Positions 9,600 to 17,998 of a stretch of DNA of 64,000 bases are shown piece after piece; positions within the stretch are counted from its first letter, which is position 1, and each line of letters starts with the position of its first letter. Origin of the DNA: Phormidesmis priestleyi BC1401 (lineage in GTDB: Bacteria > Cyanobacteriota > Cyanobacteriia > Leptolyngbyales > Leptolyngbyaceae); the NCBI RefSeq assembly GCF_001650195.1, contig NZ_LXYR01000007.1, positions 1 to 64,000 on the forward strand, in the 5' to 3' direction. The translations under genes and the position numbers were made by a program. The notes beneath the pieces are model-generated. The model saw only the letters and a list, made by a program, of their open reading frames with translations, made no database searches and was not told the DNA's origin.

Positions 9600-9614
9600 T
9601 TTTTACCTCGTCCC

Positions 9615-9800
9615 CTCTAGCAATACTCCGGACATTTTTTTGAACGGTTTCAAAAGGCTTTCAGGGCTTATGGCTTCAGGACTGAGCTATTTTTTCAAAG
9701 TTAGCTCCACCTCTGACTTTGAAAAAAAGATCAAGCCTACGGCTGAATCAGGGTTTGAGGTCTGAAACCTGCTCAAATTTTGTCCGAAGTATTGCTCTAG
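9615..9800. mobile_element. MITE-like element, CAATACT family copy 1, with 6-bp target duplication
   Basis: Non-coding, 9621-9794. Left end CAATACTCCGGACA and right end TGTCCGAAGTATTG are inverted repeats with one mismatch. CTCTAG flanks both sides (9615-9620 and 9795-9800) and looks like the target-site duplication. The inside has no coding capacity. The right duplication contains the stop codon of the DUF433 remnant, so the element landed exactly at the end of that reading frame. Confidence 0.75.
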
Positions 9801-9991
9801 CGGCTACTTGTAATACCTTCAGCATGGTTAGTGAAGTAAAACGCGATCACTCCGTAAACTTGTTCAAGAGTTAGCAACGGAAAAGACTGAACAATGCTTT
9901 CAGGCAATCCCCACTTAGAGCAGTGAATCTCAATTGGTAAATCAGAGAGCCGGAAATCGTCTTCGTCCGTCGATACCTGTGTGCCCTCCAA
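9797..9991 (-). pseudogene. DUF433-family antitoxin remnant
   Basis: The C-terminal part, GLPESIVQSFPLLTLEQVYG then VIAFYFTNHAEGI, is a very good match to DUF433 proteins, small antitoxins often paired with a DUF5615 PIN-like toxin. The N-terminal GTQVSTD corresponds to the family's GTRVS motif, but the sequence before it is missing (in-frame TAA just upstream of TTG 9991) and residues 10-28 are unlike the family. No toxin partner lies nearby. A mobile element sits directly behind the stop. Confidence 0.6.
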
Positions 9992-10098
9992 TGCTTAACG
10001 GTCTGTGCTGTGTGTCACCGGATGACATTACTACTTTGCATCATAAACCGATAGCGTATTCCTCCGTTCCGAGTGCATACACTTTTTAGACAGGTTTG

Positions 10099-10221
10099 CA
10101 ATACTCCGGACATTTTTTGAGGCAGAGGCTGAAACCCTCATTCCACCGTTGGTATTTGCCTCAGTGATGATGCTGAAACCCGCATTCCACCGTTGGCGAT
10201 TTAAAATTGTCCGGACTGTTG
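10099..10221. mobile_element. MITE-like element, CAATACT family copy 2
   Basis: Left end CAATACTCCGGACATTTTTT, right end TGTCCGGACTGTTG, an imperfect inverted repeat. Inside, the segment CATTCCACCGTTGG occurs twice as a direct repeat (about 10139 and 10183). No target duplication is evident. It is followed 28 nt later by the end of the patatin gene. Confidence 0.65.
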
Positions 10222-10249
10222 ATTTGAGAGTATCAATAATACAGGCTAT

Positions 10250-11218
10250 TTACACTTCTTCAAGAAGAAGCTTACAGAGCTTATCAATCAACCTATCGTT
10301 GTCTCGAATCACATTATCTGCCAGAACTTTTAGTGCGACGATATTATCTCGCTTGGCATTATCCATTCTCTCATCAACTCCCATGAGACTTGGTTGAATA
10401 CGGTAATACTTGTCTTCAGGAATCAACTGCTGAAGTTGGGAATGTACAGCATCACTAACACCATCAAAAACAACGTCTAGAATTGGTTGAGCCCATTTAG
10501 CTAACCCCCATGTTCTTGCTTCTTCATATGGCATTCTCAGAGAGAGTTCTCCAGTACCCAGTGAAATAAGCAAGAAATCATTTACATCTTTATGAACTCG
10601 TTTTGCCTCTGCATAAGCATACAAGGTAGGATTATTGGCATAAACACCACCATCTACTAAAGCATAATAATCCGATGAGTTAGGCTTGTTTAGTTTAAGA
10701 GGCTCAAAATACGTCGGTGCAGCAGAAGTTGCTCGTCCGACCAATTTCATTGGAAAGTCTTCGCTAGCTTTTTTCTTCGCTTGACTACTGAGGAAAATCT
10801 GAGGACAGCGACGTTCCAAGTCATAACTTGTGATTAGAACATCCTTTAGAGACTCACTGAGACGAGTATCACCAAAGTAGGTATCCAAAACTTCTTCAAG
10901 TCCTTTATGGGGATATTTAGGATGAAGAGCCATGCCTGTGGTAGTCCAAACACCCTCAAGTAAATCAAGACGAAAGATTTTACTGCCTTCCTTCTCATAC
11001 AGATTTACCAATTTCTGAGCATTGTATTTTGGCTTTCCCTCAGAATCTAAGTCTGGCTTACTGAGTCCCAAAGCTAAAATTCCGCCAGTGGAAGTACCAG
11101 CAATTAAATCAAACAATTCTACAGTTGTTCTGTTTGTTCGCTTTTCAATTTCGGCTAACAACATTGCTGGAAGAATGCCTCTAATGCCTCCTCCATCGAT
11201 CGACAAGATTTTAATCAT
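10250..11218 (-). CDS. Patatin-like phospholipase
   Basis: Lipid acyl hydrolase of 322 aa with the Ser-Asp dyad of patatins. The oxyanion motif GGGIRG is at residues 9-14, the nucleophile in GTSTGG (Ser43), and the aspartate in DGG (Asp189). ATG 11218 is preferred over 11314: it begins directly at the patatin motif MIKILSIDGGG and has AAGGA about 10 nt upstream. Base composition is more AT-rich than the flanks. Homologous patatins (CapV) act as effectors in CBASS defence, but no nucleotide cyclase lies beside it, so this is a stand-alone gene. Confidence 0.85.
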   Translation of the reverse strand: MIKILSIDGGGIRGILPAMLLAEIEKRTNRTTVELFDLIAGTSTGGILALGLSKPDLDSEGKPKYNAQKLVNLYEKEGSKIFRLDLLEGVWTTTGMALHPKYPHKGLEEVLDTYFGDTRLSESLKDVLITSYDLERRCPQIFLSSQAKKKASEDFPMKLVGRATSAAPTYFEPLKLNKPNSSDYYALVDGGVYANNPTLYAYAEAKRVHKDVNDFLLISLGTGELSLRMPYEEARTWGLAKWAQPILDVVFDGVSDAVHSQLQQLIPEDKYYRIQPSLMGVDERMDNAKRDNIVALKVLADNVIRDNDRLIDKLCKLLLEEV

Positions 11219-11428
11219 AGCTACAAATCCTTGTTCTACGGAACTGGCGTGGATGTAGTATTCCCAACAAGTGACATTGAACTTCTTATCAGAGAGCAAG
11301 TCTCCGTATATCATCCTAAGTTAGGCGAATAGGCAGAAACTTTCTAGATAGTACCTCGATCGAGCTAAATCAACAAAACCTTCCTCTCATTTTTAATTGA
11401 CTGCTCATGGAACCACGATCGAACAAGC

Positions 11429-11641
11429 TTATGCAAACAGTAGCCGCCCTTTAGGTTCTGGGATGGGTCGCCCTAATTCTTGTGCAGTTTCAATCCATTG
11501 TTGAATCACGACTTCGACATTTTGCACAGCTTCCTGATACGTTTCGCCATCTGCCACACAACCAGGCAGTTCGGGCACTTCAACAATGAAGACTTGATCG
11601 ACCTCGCTCCAATAAATAATCAGTTCATACTTAATCTTCAT
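11429..11641 (-). CDS. hicB: HicB-family antitoxin
   Basis: 70 aa with the partial RNase H fold typical of HicB: a beta start (KYELIIYWSE), then VFIVEVPELPGCVADGETY, a helix, and the terminal PIPEPKGR. No C-terminal DNA-binding helix is present, as in short HicB types. It lies directly behind a frameshifted hicA; in the restored frame the hicA stop (TAA 11633-11631) overlaps the hicB start ATG at 11641. Confidence 0.8.
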   Translation of the reverse strand: MKIKYELIIYWSEVDQVFIVEVPELPGCVADGETYQEAVQNVEVVIQQWIETAQELGRPIPEPKGRLLFA

Positions 11642-11892
11642 CTTGACCTCCGAGTTGATACTTCAAAATTATGTTACGAACTTGCTTAACCTGATAGGCT
11701 TTGGCTTTTCCTTGCTTGGGCTTGAAGATTTAAAATTTCTTCAACCCCTTCCTTTGAGAAAATGTGATGGCTTCCTTGGATACGTTCATCAAAACCAAGG
11801 CTGACTAGCAGTTGACACAGTGGCTCAAAGGGCATGTTCGCATCGGAGGTTCCCAGTAAGATTTTGACCAGTAGCTTATCTCGCTGACTCAC
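11631..11892 (-). pseudogene. hicA: HicA mRNA interferase, frameshifted
   Basis: The first 60 residues match HicA: MSQRDKLLVKILLG, then LVSLGFDERIQGSHHIFSKE with the catalytic GSHH, and EEILNLQ. After LQAQ the frame runs into TAA at 11686. Reading one base off restores the family end: GKAKAYQVKQVRNIILKYQL then GGQDED, stopping inside the start of hicB. Total length 262 nt equals 87 codons plus one base, so a single extra base in the A-rich GCAAGGAAAAG stretch explains it. It may be real inactivation or an assembly error. Confidence 0.8.
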
Positions 11893-12022
11893 TGAGTTTT
11901 CCTTTCCACTTCTTCAGGCTCAAATTTTTGACATTCAAAGTAAGGTTCTTAATTTTACCTGACTGACCCTAAAACTTGAAGAAGCTGCGGATCTGGTTAT
12001 GCAGTTGACAGTAACGATCTAT

Positions 12023-12463
12023 TTATCGAGACTCAGACTTTGCCTCATCTTTAGGAGTGCAAACATAGTCTACGACTGCATAGGCACTGCTTCCGGGCTT
12101 TGGCTGAGAGAGCATTCCGCTATCGCCATACTCAAACTTTTGAATCAGCTTCCTGTTTTTAGTGTAGGCATTAACCTTTCTCATGCGCTGCGATTTGGTC
12201 GTGCAGTCTACCGACCAGCGAATCACAGCACCGTGTAACGGCTGATCGACTTTAGTGTCTAAAAAAGCGTTGTTTGGTTGGGGAAACTCGCGATATTCCC
12301 AATACCAGACGCTTGAGCCATTGCGCTGAATCGAATTTGTATCGACAAAGAACTTGTCATTTACAGAATTCTCAGAAATCTTTGTCCATTCGACAGCAGA
12401 CGCGATCGGAGCATACGCCACCATTGCTCCAACCATGACCCATTGAAAAAGTTGTTTAATCAC
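12023..12463 (-). CDS. Secreted protein with surface-adhesin E-like domain
   Basis: 146 aa beginning with a signal peptide (hydrophobic residues 6-20, cleavage near SAVEW). The mature part, with W-TKI-ENS, a KFFVDTNSIQRNG segment, WYWEYREFP and a late pair of cysteines (VDCTTKS, DYVCTP), resembles the small adhesin-E-like (PF16747-type) secreted domain found across cyanobacteria. Function is not known. It follows the next upstream gene by 6 nt, so they form an operon. Confidence 0.55.
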   Translation of the reverse strand: MIKQLFQWVMVGAMVAYAPIASAVEWTKISENSVNDKFFVDTNSIQRNGSSVWYWEYREFPQPNNAFLDTKVDQPLHGAVIRWSVDCTTKSQRMRKVNAYTKNRKLIQKFEYGDSGMLSQPKPGSSAYAVVDYVCTPKDEAKSESR

Positions 12464-12469
12464 GATCGG

Positions 12470-13177
12470 TTAACGCTTAAGAGAGGGTTGTTCGGCTGAG
12501 GGTTTAGAAGACGGTTTAGCGGATTGCTCGATCGATGCCTGCGCGTTTCGCATCGCCTGGATCGCGAACGGATCATTTGGACGCTCATCTAATGCCCGTG
12601 AGAAGTAGAGCAACGCAGTCGCCGCATCTTTTTGCTGCTCGGCAGCATAGCCTGCTTGCATATAGCGATCGAAGATCGAGGTCTGATTGCCATTCGTCCT
12701 AGGGGTAGGCGCGGTTGCAACGGTTGGAGTCCGCCATTTATAGAGACTGACGACTTCCTCGACATAGGGCGCGATCGCCGTTTTGCTATAGCTGGTGGCA
12801 TCGCCTGTCATCCACCAAGCAGCCACTCGTCGCACCGCTATAAATTCGTTGTTGCCGCTGGCGCGATATTCGTCACGCAGGGCATCGCGAACGACGCAAG
12901 TGACGACCGATCGTGCCGTTGTGGAGTTCGCTTCAAACTCGGTTGATGAAAGCTGGCGACCCGTGCATTGCTTTGACCATCGAGAAATCGCGTCTGGCTT
13001 CACCTGCCATTCGCTATAGAGACCATCATCTTTAGTTGCCGTTTTGGGGGCTGCTTGCCGCAGAGCTTCGACCATCTTCCCAACCTGAGTTTCTGAAATT
13101 TGAGCTTGAGCAGGCAGTGCGCTCAGGCAAAGGCTGACCCCAAAACCACCGATTAATCCGACCCATCGCGATCGCAT
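12470..13177 (-). CDS. Secreted hypothetical protein with TPR-like C-terminal segment
   Basis: From ATG 13177 (MRSRWVGL) it is 235 aa with a clear signal peptide ending in ALPAQA; an in-frame ATG at 13249 would add 24 residues before the hydrophobic stretch and is less likely. The middle (residues about 50-130) has two cysteines and tryptophans without a family I can name. The end, YMQAGYAAEQQKDAATALLY then FSRALDERPNDPFA, is one TPR-type helix pair. It is first in a two-gene unit. Confidence 0.55.
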   Translation of the reverse strand: MRSRWVGLIGGFGVSLCLSALPAQAQISETQVGKMVEALRQAAPKTATKDDGLYSEWQVKPDAISRWSKQCTGRQLSSTEFEANSTTARSVVTCVVRDALRDEYRASGNNEFIAVRRVAAWWMTGDATSYSKTAIAPYVEEVVSLYKWRTPTVATAPTPRTNGNQTSIFDRYMQAGYAAEQQKDAATALLYFSRALDERPNDPFAIQAMRNAQASIEQSAKPSSKPSAEQPSLKR

Positions 13178-13249
13178 AAGTTGCCCCGTGAATCTAAAGC
13201 TAATGGATAAATGCTTTTGACGGCTTATCTTAAAGATTGGTTGCTTCAC

Positions 13250-13578
13250 TGAATCAAAATTTTTGTCATGGAAGTGAATAAGAATGAACCTTTTGAGAAG
13301 GTCAAGAGATGCTAACCCAGTTTAAAAGTGTCACCCTAACAGAATAGGTTTGATCTCAGTATCCATGATGTGAACAACATCACCACCGTAATTCTTGTTC
13401 ACATATTAGTAAACTTTGCTATCGAATTTCTCACAATCTGAGCGATTCCTTCTAACCTTGAAGATAAAGAGTCTGAAAAACCTTTTGCACAAAGTTGATT
13501 TTCTCAACTTTATCGATGCATCTGCAAAAGGTTGTTTATGTTTGGCTCTCACTATCATCACAAATGAGGGATAAAATT
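13250..13578 (+). promoter_or_regulatory. Intergenic with nested hairpin ahead of the Nif11-type gene
   Basis: No gene. At 13479-13533 there is a nested inverted repeat: outer arms AACCTTTTGCA/TGCAAAAGGTT (11 bp, perfect) and inner arms AAAGTTGA/TCAACTTT (13491-13498, 13504-13511). It ends 45 nt before the ATG of the Nif11-type gene, so it is either a leader structure or a terminator. There is no T-run directly after it, which weakens the terminator reading. Confidence 0.45.
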
Positions 13579-13812
13579 ATGTCTCAACATCGCGCCGCAG
13601 AATTTTTTAAAGCTGTTAGGAAAGATCAAGCGCTGCAATCAAGAGTGCGAGCTACCAGCGATCCTAAAGCGTTTGTTCAGATTGCCTCTGAGCGGGGTTA
13701 TCACTTTACAGAAGATGACTTAGAAAGCGCTCTCGATCAGATTTCTGAAGCTGAACTTGCGTCTCTATTTAACCCTGGCGTTGGAGGTCGCGAACGCATC
13801 GTTCCCCGATAG
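13579..13812 (+). CDS. Nif11-like leader-type small protein
   Basis: 77 aa of the Nif11/NHLP leader family: SQHRAAEFFKAVRKDQALQS, then the SDPKAFVQIASERGYHFT core and the acidic helix DLESALDQISEAELASL. Start ATG 13579 has GAGGG 10 nt upstream. After the leader comes NPGVGGRERIVPR: a Gly-Gly followed by only seven residues without Cys, Ser or Thr. No modifying enzyme or C39 peptidase transporter is near, so it is more likely a free-standing Nif11 protein than a working natural-product precursor. Confidence 0.75.
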   Translation: MSQHRAAEFFKAVRKDQALQSRVRATSDPKAFVQIASERGYHFTEDDLESALDQISEAELASLFNPGVGGRERIVPR

Positions 13813-13831
13813 AAAATGGGGTGAACCCTTT

Positions 13832-13856
13832 AGAGACGTTCTGGTGGAACGTCTCT
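13832..13856 (+). terminator. Stem-loop terminator after the Nif11-type gene
   Basis: Perfect 10-bp stem AGAGACGTTC/GAACGTCTCT with a 5-nt loop, 20 nt after the stop codon. There is no strong T-run, which is common in cyanobacteria. A similar hairpin with CGTCCCTCT arms lies at 60684-60711. Confidence 0.6.
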
Positions 13857-13949
13857 ATCGCGTGAAATTAGAACAAATGATCTAATAAATTTGTGAGAAA
13901 TGTGACTGGGTAACGGACGATCGCTTAGCATATCTTGAGAAACGCTGTG

Positions 13950-15296
13950 ATGTTGTGGCAGTTCTTCTCTAAAATCATGCTCAAATCTCGTCCCTTTTCG
14001 CTGGCGTTACTCATTCTAGGGTTGACGACTGGCTGCACGGCTGAAGCGTCTAAATCGATCGCGCCTCAAGTGATTTCTTCACCCGCCTCTTTGCCGTCTA
14101 GTCAAAGTCCTTTTGTGCTTGCTGCGACCACTTCACCCGATGCGGCAACGAGTGGCACGATTCAGCAATATCTCAAAAAATTAGCGAGTCAGGGGTTTTC
14201 CGAAAAATCTCAAGGCGTGTGGATGCAGTCGGGCACAACGCTATTAGTCAATCATCAAGGGACAACGCCTCTATCGGCGGCATCGCTCACCAAAGTGGCG
14301 ACTTCTTTAGCGGCGCTGCAAACCTTTGGCGTTGACCATCGATTTGTGACCGAAATTGGCTCAACGGGACTGATCGAGAACGGCGTTCTCAAAGGAGATT
14401 TGATTATTCAAGGCGGCAGCGATCCCTTATTGGTGTGGGAAGACGCGATCGCATTAGGGAATCTGCTCAATCAGCTACAAATCCGCCAGATAACGGGCAA
14501 TGTGATTGTCGTCGGCAGATTTTATATGAACTTTGAGGTAGACACTCAAAAGTCTGGTGCGTTGCTCAAACAGGCATTCAACGCCGCCACCTGGACTGAA
14601 GAAGTCAAAGCCCAACATCTCACTTTGCCACCCGGAACGCCTCGTCCGCAAGTGGCGATCGCGGGGTCTGTCAAAGTCGCAAATACGATTCCTGCTAACG
14701 TTAAGCCGCTGTTGCGTCATCAATCGCTGCCGCTGGCTGAACTGCTCAAGAAAATGAATCGCTACAGCAACAACGTGATGGCAGAAATTATCGCTAGCAC
14801 GGTGGGCGGGGCAAAAGTTGTTTCGTTTAAAGCGGCTCAAGCGGCGAATGTTCCTCAGTCAGAAGTGCTGCTGGTCAACGGGTCGGGGTTAGCCGCCGAA
14901 AATCGGATTTCTCCTCGTGCGGTTTGTGCAATGTTTTTGGCGATCGAGCGATTTCTCGAACCCTCTAAGCTGACAGTTGCCGATATCTTCACTGTTGTCG
15001 GACAGGATACGGGAATTTTAGATGCGCGTAAAATCCCGACGTTGGCAGTTACGAAGTCGGGCAGTTTGGATGCGGTTAGTGCGCTAGCGGGGGCGTTGCC
15101 GACGACCAAAAAGGGCGTTGTTTGGTTTGTGGTGATGAATGGCGGCAGCGCAAATCTAGAGGGGTTTCGGTCAGAGCAAGAATCCCTTTTACAACGGCTG
15201 TCAAGTCAGTGGGGCGCAGCGCAAACGTCTCCAGCAGAGCTGTCTGTGAACGGGGAGCGATCGGGCAAAGCAACCGTGAGTGAACGGATCAACTAA
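13950..15296 (+). CDS. dacB: D-alanyl-D-alanine carboxypeptidase, PBP4/DacB family (S13)
   Basis: Periplasmic peptidoglycan carboxypeptidase/endopeptidase, 448 aa. The three penicillin-binding motifs are seen: SLTK (in SAASLTKVATSLAALQ), SNN (YSNNVMAEI) and KSG (TKSGSLDAVS) in place of KTG. The N-terminus is a lipoprotein signal: hydrophobic LALLILGLTTGC with the lipobox Cys, so it is probably membrane-anchored. ATG 13950 has GAGAAA upstream. It overlaps the convergent DUF1460 gene by 4 nt, both being peptidoglycan-related. Confidence 0.85.
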   Translation: MLWQFFSKIMLKSRPFSLALLILGLTTGCTAEASKSIAPQVISSPASLPSSQSPFVLAATTSPDAATSGTIQQYLKKLASQGFSEKSQGVWMQSGTTLLVNHQGTTPLSAASLTKVATSLAALQTFGVDHRFVTEIGSTGLIENGVLKGDLIIQGGSDPLLVWEDAIALGNLLNQLQIRQITGNVIVVGRFYMNFEVDTQKSGALLKQAFNAATWTEEVKAQHLTLPPGTPRPQVAIAGSVKVANTIPANVKPLLRHQSLPLAELLKKMNRYSNNVMAEIIASTVGGAKVVSFKAAQAANVPQSEVLLVNGSGLAAENRISPRAVCAMFLAIERFLEPSKLTVADIFTVVGQDTGILDARKIPTLAVTKSGSLDAVSALAGALPTTKKGVVWFVVMNGGSANLEGFRSEQESLLQRLSSQWGAAQTSPAELSVNGERSGKATVSERIN

Positions 15297-16285
15297 GGCG
15301 TGCGCAGATCGACGGGACGGGCGACGAGGATTCCGATCGCGTCGTCTACTCTCTCGACATAGCGCTGAAGATTGGGAGAAATCATCACGCCTCTCACGGG
15401 GGCAGAATGGATTAAGCCGATGCCTCCGTTTGGGCTGCGATAAACCAACCCCGTATGAGTCACATCTAAACCAGGGATTTTGGTCGCGATCGCGATCACA
15501 TCTCCCGATTCTAACAACGCATATTTGCTTTGAATCTGGTCAGTGGGAATATAGCGAATGCTGGCATTGTCTAGGGTTGACTCCATCTCAGAAATGCACT
15601 GACGATTGGCTTCGCTGTGGGCAAGCTGCGGATAAGCCTGCCAGTGAGTGCTCATAAAATTTAAGGTCTTGTTGATCGGAACGCCATCTAATTTTGAGGT
15701 GAGGCTTTTCATAATGTTTCGTTTTTGATTCTCGGCAAGCCATTCTGAAAAGTAGTGCAAACGGCTGCAATATCCGTTCAGTTCACCATTCACATAACGT
15801 TGCTCACGAATATTCTGAATGTATGTAGACGTTGAGTAATCTCGCTTAACAATTCCTCTCGTGATTGCCAATACGCTTTCTATCAACAATACGCAGTCAA
15901 ATTTCTGAAGCGATAGGGTTAGCGTTTCGGCTGATGATTCTTCTAGCAGATTTTCTTGATAGGGAGTAGCCAATAGCTGTTCTGCGACCGCTTGCATCAC
16001 ACGTCCCATTGGACGCTGATATAAGTCACGATCACGGGCGTATTTCATAATTCGTTGAAAACTAACCTCATCTTGAGCAGACAAAGCCATCTCAGTTGAG
16101 AGAGTTTTAGCTTCCATAACAGGATTCTGGGTAAGGCTTGACGGCTTTAGATAAACTGATTGGAGGGTTGGACTAGACAATGCCTGTTGCCCAATTGTCC
16201 AGATCCACGGAGACACAGCCGCGCAGCCCAATAGCATCCCCACGATCGAAAGCCTAACTCGTTTTTTCATACCCGGTGTTCTCAT
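15293..16285 (-). CDS. DUF1460 protein, N-acetylmuramoyl-L-alanine amidase-like
   Basis: About 330 aa with a membrane-anchor/signal segment (residues about 8-30). The DUF1460 (PF07313) fold is shown by LATPYQENLLE, FDCVLLIESVLAITR (nucleophile Cys), NGYCSRLHYFSEWLAEN and the histidine segment DVTHTGLVYRSPNGGIGLIH. Family members are NlpC/P60-like cysteine amidases acting on peptidoglycan fragments. ATG 16285 (AAGG 6 nt upstream) is chosen over TTG 16288 and ATG 16270. It ends inside the end of dacB. Confidence 0.8.
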   Translation of the reverse strand: MRTPGMKKRVRLSIVGMLLGCAAVSPWIWTIGQQALSSPTLQSVYLKPSSLTQNPVMEAKTLSTEMALSAQDEVSFQRIMKYARDRDLYQRPMGRVMQAVAEQLLATPYQENLLEESSAETLTLSLQKFDCVLLIESVLAITRGIVKRDYSTSTYIQNIREQRYVNGELNGYCSRLHYFSEWLAENQKRNIMKSLTSKLDGVPINKTLNFMSTHWQAYPQLAHSEANRQCISEMESTLDNASIRYIPTDQIQSKYALLESGDVIAIATKIPGLDVTHTGLVYRSPNGGIGLIHSAPVRGVMISPNLQRYVERVDDAIGILVARPVDLRTP

Positions 16286-16591
16286 CAACTAACCTTGCGG
16301 AGGCTAACCTACGATCGCCCCCCTACTTGTGTTAAATAATATACCCAGACTTAAGTATTTCTAGAAGACTTGCTGAAAGCTCTCTAGAAATCATTTAATT
16401 ATTTATCTTTAATAATTTCCTGATCTCGTTTATGGAAGACGAATAGGATAGATTATGCGGAATAAATCTCGTTGACTTTATATAGTTCCTATGAAAACTC
16501 AGCAATCTCATCAGGTTCGCGTTTCATCCTCAATCGTCCTGTGGTAGGCTCAAAATAGTTCAGGCTAGGGAAGTTTTTAATAGATCCAGCC
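16286..16591. other. Divergent intergenic region
   Basis: AT-rich spacer between two divergent genes, so it must hold promoters for both. A possible plus-strand promoter is TTGACT near 16472 followed 16-18 nt later by TATGAA. No repeat or RNA gene was recognised. Confidence 0.3.
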
Positions 16592-17668
16592 ATGCTCGAT
16601 ACCGATCGTCTTCCCCTGACGGGTGATGCTCTTGCGTGTTTCCGCCACGGGCTTGACTGTGCCGCTGCTGGAGAACATGAGAAAGCGGTTGCCCACTACA
16701 ACAAAGTTTTGCAAACACGATCGGACTTCTGGGAAGCCTGGTATGAACGCGGGTTGTCTCTAGAGAGTTTGGGCTTCTATTCTGAAGCGATCGAGAGTTA
16801 CGATCGGGCGTTAGAAACTGACCCCAATCGCGGATCGGTTGATGAGATTTGGCACGATCGCGGCAATGCCCTGCAGTATGGACTAGGAGACTATGAAGCG
16901 GCGCTCAAATGCTATGACCAGACGCTGCAACTCAATCATGCTCATGTCAGAGCTTGGCAAAATCGCGGTAACGCTTTGCTCTATGGGTTGAGTCACTATG
17001 AAGACGCGATCGCCAGCTACAATCGCGCCTTGCAGCTTAACTCTGAAAGCTATTTGACCTGGCGCAATCGTGGCAACGCCCTGGTCGAGCTAAAACGCTA
17101 TACCGAGGCGATCGCCAACTACGATCGTGCCCTCTCTCTGCAAGCAGATGATCAGGTTTCGTGGCAAGCTCGTCTGTTAGCCTCTCAGCAGCTTGGACTA
17201 AACTCACTGCGGCAGCCGACCACTAAGCCAACCTGGTATGGAGATGGCTACGACGATTCAGCGCCGATAGATGAATCAACTTCGCCTAAAGAGGGTGGTG
17301 AGGTTGAATCGGCAGGATGTCCGCAGCCTCTATTCATCGTTGAGGATGATGCCGGACAGCGCGAGATTGCGTTAGAAAACAAACACTACACGATCGGACG
17401 AGATCCGAAGAATGACATCTGTTTACGATCGCAGTTTGCATCTCGATATCATGCAGTGCTGCGGCGAGTCAACCACGAAGATGGCAGCTATACCTACACG
17501 ATTACAGACGGCAATTTAGATGGGAAACCGAGCACCAATGGGCTTCTAGTCAACGGGCAGAAGCAGCAGACTTGGGCACTCAAAACAGACGATTTGATTG
17601 TCTTTGGTCCTCGTGTGCGGGCGACTTATCACAGGGCGATCGGGCAGGCGATTTTAGTGACTGACTAG
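16592..17668 (+). CDS. TPR protein with C-terminal FHA domain
   Basis: 358 aa. Residues about 10-200 are five TPR units (WYERGLSLESLGFYSEAIES, WQNRGNALLYGL and similar), a protein-binding scaffold. A short acidic linker leads to a forkhead-associated domain (about 265-350) with YTIGRDPKNDICL, SRYHAVL and NGLLVNG, the phosphothreonine-binding residues of FHA. It therefore probably reads Ser/Thr kinase signals; the genome has such kinases (one at 46.2-48.5 kb). Its TAG stop lies at the left edge of a mobile element, which may have set the present C-terminus. Confidence 0.85.
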   Translation: MLDTDRLPLTGDALACFRHGLDCAAAGEHEKAVAHYNKVLQTRSDFWEAWYERGLSLESLGFYSEAIESYDRALETDPNRGSVDEIWHDRGNALQYGLGDYEAALKCYDQTLQLNHAHVRAWQNRGNALLYGLSHYEDAIASYNRALQLNSESYLTWRNRGNALVELKRYTEAIANYDRALSLQADDQVSWQARLLASQQLGLNSLRQPTTKPTWYGDGYDDSAPIDESTSPKEGGEVESAGCPQPLFIVEDDAGQREIALENKHYTIGRDPKNDICLRSQFASRYHAVLRRVNHEDGSYTYTITDGNLDGKPSTNGLLVNGQKQQTWALKTDDLIVFGPRVRATYHRAIGQAILVTD

Positions 17669-17804
17669 ACCTCTTACAAAAGTCTGAAGATGCCCTCATC
17701 CCCTTCTCCCAAGTTTGAGAGAAGGGGAGCCAGATTTCAAAGTCCCTCTCCCAAGTTTGGGAGAGGGATCTAGGGTGAGGGTAGGGACTTTTGCAAGAGG
17801 TCTA
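17666..17804. mobile_element. MITE-like element with TA flanks, GACCTCTT ends
   Basis: 17668-17802, 135 bp. The ends GACCTCTTACAAAAGTC and its complement (GACTTTTGCAAGAGGTC) differ at one position, and TA flanks both sides, the pattern of IS630/Tc1-mariner-type elements. The inside holds two palindromes with CTCTCCCAAGTTTG. The left TA is part of the TAG stop of the TPR-FHA gene. No coding capacity. Confidence 0.7.
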
Positions 17805-17998
17805 CGATTTATTGAGTGAGATGTTTTGCCTCTAGGGGTTCGGGTTTACGCACTCGGCGCACCAAACTGGGTTGCTACATTGGAAGTCGCAGGTGTTTCA
17901 AGGGGTTTTGGCTAAATGGGCGACTGACTTCATTCTGCGTGGAGTCTAGTCTAAAGACTTTATCGATCGACTGATTCAAGCCAGCCCTCACTGAAACC

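Noticed and set aside
10250-11218. CBASS defence operon around the patatin gene
   Set aside because: No CD-NTase, Cap2/Cap3 or other CBASS gene is adjacent on either side.
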